Part shown: positions 59,592-64,000 of the stretch, in pieces | How the letters are laid out: every line of letters begins with the position of its first letter | Position numbering within the stretch: the stretch's first letter is position 1 | Assembly (NCBI GenBank): GCA_023435745.1 | Contig: JAEZMD010000009.1 | Location: 74,803 to 138,802 of the forward strand | DNA length: 64,000 nt | From: Bacillota bacterium | GTDB taxonomy: Bacteria; Bacillota; Clostridia; Acetivibrionales; DTU013 | Reading direction: 5' to 3' | Translations under genes and position numbers: made by a program | Notes under the pieces: generated by a model | The model's input: only the letters and a program-made list of their open reading frames with translations | The model's database searches: none | What the model was told of the DNA's origin: nothing

Positions 59592-60155
59592 TTATTGTAA
59601 AGCTGACGATTGATCAACCACCTTATACATACTGGCCATTGTTCCGAGAGTTTCTGCCGGTGAAGCTTCCAACGGGTAATATCCTTTTTTAACCATCCAT
59701 TGCCATACATCATAAGCATGATGTGAGCTCATTCTAAATGCATCCTCAAGAAATAACCGTAACTCCGGATTACTCGCTTCCATTGCCGACCAGGCATATT
59801 CTCTGCCAGCCCTTTTTAGAGTTAATAGATAAGCTGTTGCTATTTCACGGTCATCCAGCTCTTGAATATCCGTTCTGGGCGTTACAGATTTTATGTTTGT
59901 AGCAGCTTGTGTGTAATTATCTATAATATGAGTTATTTCCGGAATTGGTAATCCTGTCTTAGCTCCGCTTTTCCTGCCTAGATACTCAACCTTTGTATTA
60001 TAGTCCTTAATATGATAGGGAAAGTGTTTTTGGAGCAGTGATTTCAGTTCTGCATCCTTTGCGTGATTCATAAAGAAAGCCATATTTGTTATTGAATTTA
60101 CACAGCTCAAGGTAAGCTCGTTCAAGTCATGAACCTCATGTGATGCTAATTGCAT
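59592..60155 (-). CDS. Spore coat protein, CotF family
   Basis: 187-residue helical protein with the CotF (Coat_F) domain in its C-terminal half. DDREIATAYLLTLKRAGREYAWSAMEASNPELRLFLEDAF is followed by SHHAYDVWQWMVKKGYYP, both signature segments. The N-terminal half (HDLNELTLSCVNSITNMAFFMNH) resembles a diverged second copy. Expected to sit in the spore coat. CTGGAGGAATAAAT precedes the ATG. Its upstream region overlaps a histidine kinase remnant. Confidence 0.87.
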   Translation of the reverse strand: MQLASHEVHDLNELTLSCVNSITNMAFFMNHAKDAELKSLLQKHFPYHIKDYNTKVEYLGRKSGAKTGLPIPEITHIIDNYTQAATNIKSVTPRTDIQELDDREIATAYLLTLKRAGREYAWSAMEASNPELRLFLEDAFRMSSHHAYDVWQWMVKKGYYPLEASPAETLGTMASMYKVVDQSSALQ

Positions 60156-60224
60156 ATTTATTCCTCCAGATTAAGTTTATATAATGTAGCTTTTGCTTGT
60201 TTAACTTTATTTATTCATTACTAT

Positions 60225-60302
60225 ATGAGAAAAGTTATTGATAAAATCCGAACGAAGTATTTCCGTCTTATCAAGCTCTTCCGCCAGATTCGCGGCTCTT
60301 AA
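60225..60302 (-). pseudogene. Histidine kinase remnant (HisKA dimerisation segment)
   Basis: On the minus strand a short frame reads LRAANLAEELDKTEILRSD then FINNFSH and then loses similarity. This matches the linker and phospho-His box of HAMP-type sensor kinases (usually ELxKTEILRSDFINNFSHEFKTP). Neither the upstream sensor part nor the ATPase domain is present. It lies 70 nt upstream of the cotF-like gene. The rest of 60303-60600 holds nothing I can support: the short plus-strand frame there has no codon or similarity evidence. Confidence 0.5.
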
Positions 60303-60603
60303 CGAAATTATTATAAACCAAAAGCATAAACACAAACAAAACTTTTATCTTCTGAAGGTTAAAACCTTGTCAGTCAAAAAACCCTTTACTGCGGTACTCA
60401 TAAATTCAACTTTAGAACAGAATTAATACCTATAAAGCCTATTTTGTGGACCAATGGAGACTTATTCTAAGAAATATCGTCCTAAAGTTGTAAAAGTGAG
60501 TAGTGCCCTCTGTTTTCGCAGTTTCCACACAGGATAATCATTTTCTATTTATAAAATGAAAGAAATCCCGCGAACATACAAATATTTTTTGTGAAAAACG
60601 CTG

Positions 60604-60629
60604 AAAGCCTGATAGATAGATCAGGCTTT
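60604..60629 (-). terminator. Intrinsic terminator of tRNA-Ala
   Basis: AAAGCCTGAT (60604-60613) and ATCAGGCTTT (60620-60629): a 10-bp stem with a 6-nt loop. On the minus strand, CAGCGTTTTTCAC follows. It lies 11 nt past the tRNA 3' end. Confidence 0.75.
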
Positions 60630-60639
60630 TCAGAAATTT

Positions 60640-60715
60640 TGGTGGAGCATATGGGATTCGAACCCACGGCCTTCGCGTTGCGAACGCGACGCTCTCCCAG
60701 CTGAGCCAATGCCCC
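60640..60715 (-). tRNA. tRNA-Ala (anticodon CGC)
   Basis: 76-nt cloverleaf on the minus strand. The acceptor GGGGCAT pairs with ATGCTCC and includes the G3-U70 wobble that identifies alanine tRNA. The anticodon loop TTCGCAA carries anticodon CGC, reading GCG. The T arm is GGTTCGAATCC, and CCA is encoded. The upstream gap (60716-60880) is AT-rich, with three CGTTGA copies and no clear promoter. Confidence 0.96.
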
Positions 60716-60880
60716 GTATATTATGGCACGTCAATTCGTGCAACTAACTGTTCAATTGCATTTATTATATCACTGCTGTAATTAGTTTTCCATAATAAAA
60801 TTCGTTGACTTCATAAAATCCGTTGAATCGTTGAATAGGATGAATTTCGCAACAAATTCTACAGCTTACTTTGCAGCAGC

Positions 60881-60936
60881 ATTGTCAACTTAACCAATTT
60901 TTTAAGTTGACAATTGACCTGAAAATCGTTTATACT
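60881..60936 (+). promoter_or_regulatory. BirA-type biotin operator and promoter of bioY
   Basis: A 13-bp perfect inverted repeat, ATTGTCAACTTAA (60881-60893) and TTAAGTTGACAAT (60902-60914). It contains TTGTCAAC and GTTGACAA with 16 nt between the AAC and GTT cores, the spacing of Firmicutes BirA operators. The right arm contains a perfect -35 TTGACA (60907-60912), and TATACT (60931-60936) follows 18 nt later, so bound BirA-biotin would block the promoter. Confidence 0.8.
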
Positions 60937-60975
60937 TACTCTAATAACTAATTGACTATTGAGGAGAAAATCTAT

Positions 60976-61530
60976 ATGAAGCTTTCTGTCAAAGATATGA
61001 TGATCACAGCGCTGTTCACAGCCCTTATGGTAGCAGGCGCATTTATTCGCATCCCCTTCCCCCTGTTGCCTATTACTCTGCAGGCTTTCATAAGCGCCCT
61101 TGCCGGGCTGATTATAGGCTCAAAGCTTGGTGCGCTGTCCATTACCCTATACATGGCTCTTGGCTTAATCGGACTGCCCGTATTTGCAAGCGGCGGCGGA
61201 ATCTCTTATATCTTCTCACCCAGCTTTGGCTTTATTCCTGGCTTCATCGCAGGCGCCTTCGTAATCGGACTGCTTTCAAAAAAACTTGGAAAGCAGAATC
61301 AATGGAACAGTTTTAAATCTTTGATGACAGGTCTGCTCGTAATATATACAATCGGAATCCTATACATGTTTCTGATTTTGAGGTTATATCTGGGAAATAC
61401 TGAAGCCCGGTTAATACTATTAGCGATTGCCAATCTGCCGTATATCATTAAAGATATAATCCTCTTATCAGCAGCCGCTTTCATAGTGCCGTCCATTTTG
61501 CCTAGAATCCGAAGGAGCATTACTCAATAG
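60976..61530 (+). CDS. bioY: Biotin transporter substrate-binding component BioY
   Basis: 184-residue membrane protein, the S component of an ECF biotin transporter. It has about six helices. The family pattern FPLLPITLQAFISALAGLIIGSKLGALSITLYMALGLIGLPVFASGGG is followed by SPSFGFIPGFIAGAFVIG. ATG at 60976 follows GAGGAG; an earlier start would add eight residues over the ribosome-binding site. Control by the upstream biotin operator is expected. No ECF energy module is nearby, so it probably uses shared EcfAA'T. Confidence 0.94.
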   Translation: MKLSVKDMMITALFTALMVAGAFIRIPFPLLPITLQAFISALAGLIIGSKLGALSITLYMALGLIGLPVFASGGGISYIFSPSFGFIPGFIAGAFVIGLLSKKLGKQNQWNSFKSLMTGLLVIYTIGILYMFLILRLYLGNTEARLILLAIANLPYIIKDIILLSAAAFIVPSILPRIRRSITQ

Positions 61531-61766
61531 AGCTTTTGGGACAAATCTTCATAATTAAATAAAATAGATTGTTCATCCAGATTTCTGTCCTGTATATATC
61601 TGAATACATCCTGTACTTCTTTTGATGTAAATGTTTCTTTACATTGCTCACAGTAATAAACAGGCGCATTTTTCAAAGTGATTATTTTGCCCTTAACCTT
61701 TTTCTGTGCATTTATAATCTGAATGGATGTGGTTCTGCCGCAAAACATACACTTGATGATTTTCAT
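61524..61766 (-). CDS. YgiT-type (MqsA-like) zinc finger protein
   Basis: 80-residue protein with two C-x-x-C pairs (MKIIKCMFCGRTT at the start and YYCEQCKETF near residue 38), the YgiT/MqsA N-terminal zinc-finger layout. It has no C-terminal helix-turn-helix, so it is not a full MqsA antitoxin. Its 3' end overlaps the convergent bioY by 7 nt, and its ATG overlaps the capA stop as ATGA. No toxin-like gene is beside it. Function unknown. Confidence 0.75.
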   Translation of the reverse strand: MKIIKCMFCGRTTSIQIINAQKKVKGKIITLKNAPVYYCEQCKETFTSKEVQDVFRYIQDRNLDEQSILFNYEDLSQKLY

Positions 61767-63067
61767 TGTGTTGCTCCCTCTTCATTGATTTTGAATATCA
61801 GCTTGTCGTCCTGTGTCAGCGGCTCAGTTCCAAGCTCGATGCAGAGCTCAGCCTGTCTTTCAAGCAAAGCGGCGGCATTGGATCCTGTCTGTATTTCAAC
61901 GAATGACTTGTCGATGATTCTCACAGGAAGCGCGGTAAATTCTATAAGCTCGCTGCCCTTGTATTTCATATCGATAATAAACGACTCCATATTTTCCGGA
62001 TCGTTCTGATCGAAAAGAAAATTACCCATGCTATAGAATATTGGTTTTCCCTTGTACACCTCTATCCCCTGGTACTGGTGCGGATGATGACCCAGGATCA
62101 TATCCGCGCCGTCATCTATCAGCTTGTGCGCAAGCTCCTTCTGCTCGGCCGTGACCTTAAAGCTGTCCTCCACTCCCCAATGCATTGAAACAGCAACCAG
62201 ATCCACCTGATCCCGTATTTTCAGGATATCCTCCCTGATCGTTTCATATCTGTCGCGTACAAGCCCCGATTTTTCTGGACCTGCGGCATAATTCTGGTAT
62301 GGCTTTCCGGCATATGTCAGCTCGGCAAAGGTCGTATACGCAAGAAGTGCTGTTTTTAAACCGTTCTTTTCAATAATAACGGGTTTTCTCGCTTCCTCGA
62401 TATTTTTACCCGCACCTGCATGCTTGATACCATTTTGATCCAGCAGCTCCATTGTATCGAAGAGTCCTTTTTCATAATAATCCAGAATATGATTATTCGA
62501 AAGGCTGATAAGATTAAATCCTGCACCGGTAAGTGCATCAACAGACTCCGGTTCGGCCTTCAATACGATCTTCCTTTCTTTGTCCAGTCCGTGATTGCTG
62601 TCAGTGAGCGGTGTCTCAAGATTTGCAAACACAACATCCCCAAGGTTCAGATAAGATGATACTTTTTCAAAAGCCTTTTCGTAACCGCCGGCTTTCCTCA
62701 GACGTGCTCCCACACCTCTGCCGAGCATGATATCGCCCACTGCCATAAACCTCAGCTCAGGTGCTGGAGGCTCCGGGGGTGTTGTGGGCTCCGGGGGCTG
62801 GGTATCAGTCACAGAACTTTCCTGTTCTGTGGTCTCCGACGTCGAATCCTCTTCAGAACCGGTTTGGGACGGTTGTTCGTTACCTGTGTGAGAAGGCTCG
62901 CTCGTTTGATCCGCTGTTTTGTTGCCGTCCGTTGTTCCGACGGGATCAGTATCCTGCTGTATCACAAGCTGATCCGTATATTCCGCCGCCTGACGATATA
63001 CCGCATAGACTCCGCCGGCAAGCAGCGCGAGAATAATTATTAATATGATTATTTTATATGGTTTCAT
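61763..63067 (-). CDS. CapA-family metallophosphatase-like protein (poly-gamma-glutamate synthesis type)
   Basis: 434-residue protein. An N-terminal membrane helix (about 5-25) is followed by a Thr/Pro/Glu-rich low-complexity linker (about 40-105). A PGA_cap domain follows with FMAVGDIMLGRGVG, FANLETPLTDS, NLISLSNNHILDYYEKG, VSMHWGVE and ILGHHPHQYQG, which supply the metal-binding Asp, Asn and His. No capB or capC genes are nearby, so capsule synthesis is not implied. It is probably a cell-surface phosphatase-like protein. Confidence 0.85.
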   Translation of the reverse strand: MKPYKIIILIIILALLAGGVYAVYRQAAEYTDQLVIQQDTDPVGTTDGNKTADQTSEPSHTGNEQPSQTGSEEDSTSETTEQESSVTDTQPPEPTTPPEPPAPELRFMAVGDIMLGRGVGARLRKAGGYEKAFEKVSSYLNLGDVVFANLETPLTDSNHGLDKERKIVLKAEPESVDALTGAGFNLISLSNNHILDYYEKGLFDTMELLDQNGIKHAGAGKNIEEARKPVIIEKNGLKTALLAYTTFAELTYAGKPYQNYAAGPEKSGLVRDRYETIREDILKIRDQVDLVAVSMHWGVEDSFKVTAEQKELAHKLIDDGADMILGHHPHQYQGIEVYKGKPIFYSMGNFLFDQNDPENMESFIIDMKYKGSELIEFTALPVRIIDKSFVEIQTGSNAAALLERQAELCIELGTEPLTQDDKLIFKINEEGATQ

Positions 63068-63189
63068 TCAATCCTCACAAAATTATTTATTATTCCTCTT
63101 TTTCGGTTTAAAAATATAATAACATTTAAGAATTGATCTGTCATCAAAAGAACTGCAAAAAGACACGAAAAGAGACCGTAAAGAACAGT

Positions 63190-63229
63190 AAAAAAGCCGC
63201 ATATCAGTGACATATCAATGACGTGCGGC
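63190..63229 (-). terminator. Intrinsic terminator of rubrerythrin
   Basis: GCCGCA (63224-63229 read on the minus strand) and TGCGGC (63196-63201) enclose a loop containing two copies of ATATCARTGAC, followed on the minus strand by TTTTTT. It lies about 45 nt after the rubrerythrin stop. Confidence 0.7.
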
Positions 63230-63273
63230 CTGTTTAGTTAATTATAACGGGTGTATTTGAAATAACGGTTCTG

Positions 63274-63867
63274 TCAGTAGTTTTCTTTCCACATTTCAAA
63301 ATAGGACTGGGGATGAGCACATGCAGGGCAAATCTGAGGAGCAGCAGTACCCTCATGGATATATCCGCAATTTCTGCAGATCCAGTAAGTCGGCTGTGGC
63401 TTTTTGAAAACTTCGTCATTCCTTACATTTGCATAAAGCTTTCTGTACCTCTCCTCGTGATGCTTTTCTACCTTCATAATCATTCTGTATACTGCTGCAA
63501 TTTCCGGGAAGCCTTCTTCCTCGGCAACTCTTGCGTGCTCCGGATATATGTTTACCCATTCCTCGTTTTCTCCGTTTGCCGCGAATTGAAGATTTTCCAG
63601 CGTACTTCCCATTGCAAGCGGATATGTTGCATCAATGAACACATCCGCTGGGATTTCACCTTCCATACCGGCCAGTGCGAACTTGAAGAATCTCTTTGCA
63701 TGCTCCTTCTCATTATCAGCAGTCTCGGTGAAAATTGCTTCTATCTGCTTAAAGCCTTCCTTGTTTGCGATTGAAGCATAATAGGTATACCTGTTACGGG
63801 CCTGAGACTCCCCTGCGAAGGCTCTCATCAAGTTAACCAGCGTTTCTGTTCCCTTTAAACTCTTCAT
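63274..63867 (-). CDS. rbr: Rubrerythrin
   Basis: 197-residue peroxide-reducing diiron protein of anaerobes. The ferritin-like domain begins MKSLKGTETLVNLMRAFAGESQARNRYTYYA and has the second iron-ligand helix EEGFPEIAAVYRMIMKVEKHHEERY. A C-terminal rubredoxin domain has ICRNCGYIHEGTAAPQICPACAHPQ. I chose ATG at 63867 with ACAAGG upstream, matching family N-termini. A stronger AAAGGAGTGT site about 40 nt upstream is followed by ATG-ATT-TAG, a three-codon frame. Confidence 0.94.
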   Translation of the reverse strand: MKSLKGTETLVNLMRAFAGESQARNRYTYYASIANKEGFKQIEAIFTETADNEKEHAKRFFKFALAGMEGEIPADVFIDATYPLAMGSTLENLQFAANGENEEWVNIYPEHARVAEEEGFPEIAAVYRMIMKVEKHHEERYRKLYANVRNDEVFKKPQPTYWICRNCGYIHEGTAAPQICPACAHPQSYFEMWKENY

Positions 63868-63944
63868 ACATACCTTGTATGATATAGTAGACAACTAAAT
63901 CATACACTCCTTTCAAATATTTACGCTCACTTCATGGTGGTTAT

Positions 63945-63993
63945 CGAATTTAGAAAGTTGAAGGAGCATAGCGACTGAAACTTTCTAAATTCG
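63945..63993. repeat. 15-bp perfect inverted repeat at window edge
   Basis: CGAATTTAGAAAGTT (63945-63959) and AACTTTCTAAATTCG (63979-63993) surround a 19-nt core containing GGAGCATAGCGACTG. There is no T-run. The compact shape fits either a dispersed palindromic repeat or a hairpin upstream of rubrerythrin. What lies beyond 64000 is not visible. Confidence 0.5.
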
Positions 63994-64000
63994 TCCGGTT

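Noticed and set aside
60219..60227. CATATAGTA resembling a sigma-K -10 box before the coat gene
   Set aside because: No matching -35 at the proper distance, and the bases belong to the kinase remnant, so the match is probably accidental.
60238..60426. 62-codon plus-strand frame upstream of tRNA-Ala
   Set aside because: No ribosome-binding site, low-complexity sequence, and it is antisense to the histidine kinase remnant.
1..64000. CRISPR arrays, insertion sequences or prophage
   Set aside because: No regularly spaced repeats, transposase or phage structural genes were found in any frame.

Overview
The window looks like a chromosomal segment of an anaerobic, spore-forming, flagellated member of the Clostridia. 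It carries the sporulation sigma genes sigE and sigG with spoIIGA, a CotF-type coat protein, [FeFe]-hydrogenase maturases HydE/F/G and rubrerythrin. Gene order resembles Ruminiclostridium-like lineages, but I cannot name a species. No phage, insertion sequence or CRISPR array is visible.

Layout. Positions 1-18040, all on the minus strand, hold most of a large flagellar/chemotaxis operon read from flgB towards flhB: flgB-flgC-fliE-fliF-fliG-fliH-fliI-fliJ-(MgtE_N-like protein)-fliK-flgD-(TIGR02530 protein)-flgE-flbD-fliL-fliM-fliY-cheY-fliO-fliP-fliQ-fliR-flhB. flhB is cut by the window edge. motA and motB are not in the usual place between flbD and fliL. Upstream, still on the minus strand, are trmFO, topA, dprA and comM, then nrdR, a ylmC-type PRC-barrel gene, sigG, sigE and spoIIGA. 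The division genes ftsZ, ftsA, sbp and ftsQ follow, and then a murA that lacks its first quarter.

The broken murA abuts a complete-looking Gram-positive Tad/Flp pilus operon (flp-tadE-cpaB-tadZ-tadA-tadB-tadC, 33.3-39.3 kb). Next to it is a DegS/DegU-like two-component pair (39.5-41.4 kb). From 41.5 kb both strands are used. There is a tRNA-Lys, a VOC/glyoxalase gene, and an agr-type quorum-sensing locus in which agrA-agrC (+) and agrB-agrD (-) converge tail to tail. Then come a pit/DUF47/murG operon and a hydrogenase-maturation operon (TM1266-like regulator, hydE, hydF, hydG) preceded by a structured leader RNA with an internal terminator. A divergent ligD/ku NHEJ pair, two aldo/keto reductases, a DUF2935 protein, a CotF-like coat protein, a tRNA-Ala, a bioY with a BirA-type operator, a small zinc-finger gene coupled to a CapA-family gene, and rubrerythrin complete the window.

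Points most worth a second look: trmFO has no ATG, GTG or TTG start and appears to begin with AUA overlapping the topA stop codon. murA is truncated exactly at its catalytic PGGC motif, next to the Tad operon. The convergent agr locus has an unusual two-cysteine peptide and a shared terminator. The hyd leader RNA matches no riboswitch class I know. A 24-bp dyad overlaps the tad promoter -10. Small gene remnants, including a histidine kinase fragment, lie in the accessory part at 58-60 kb.
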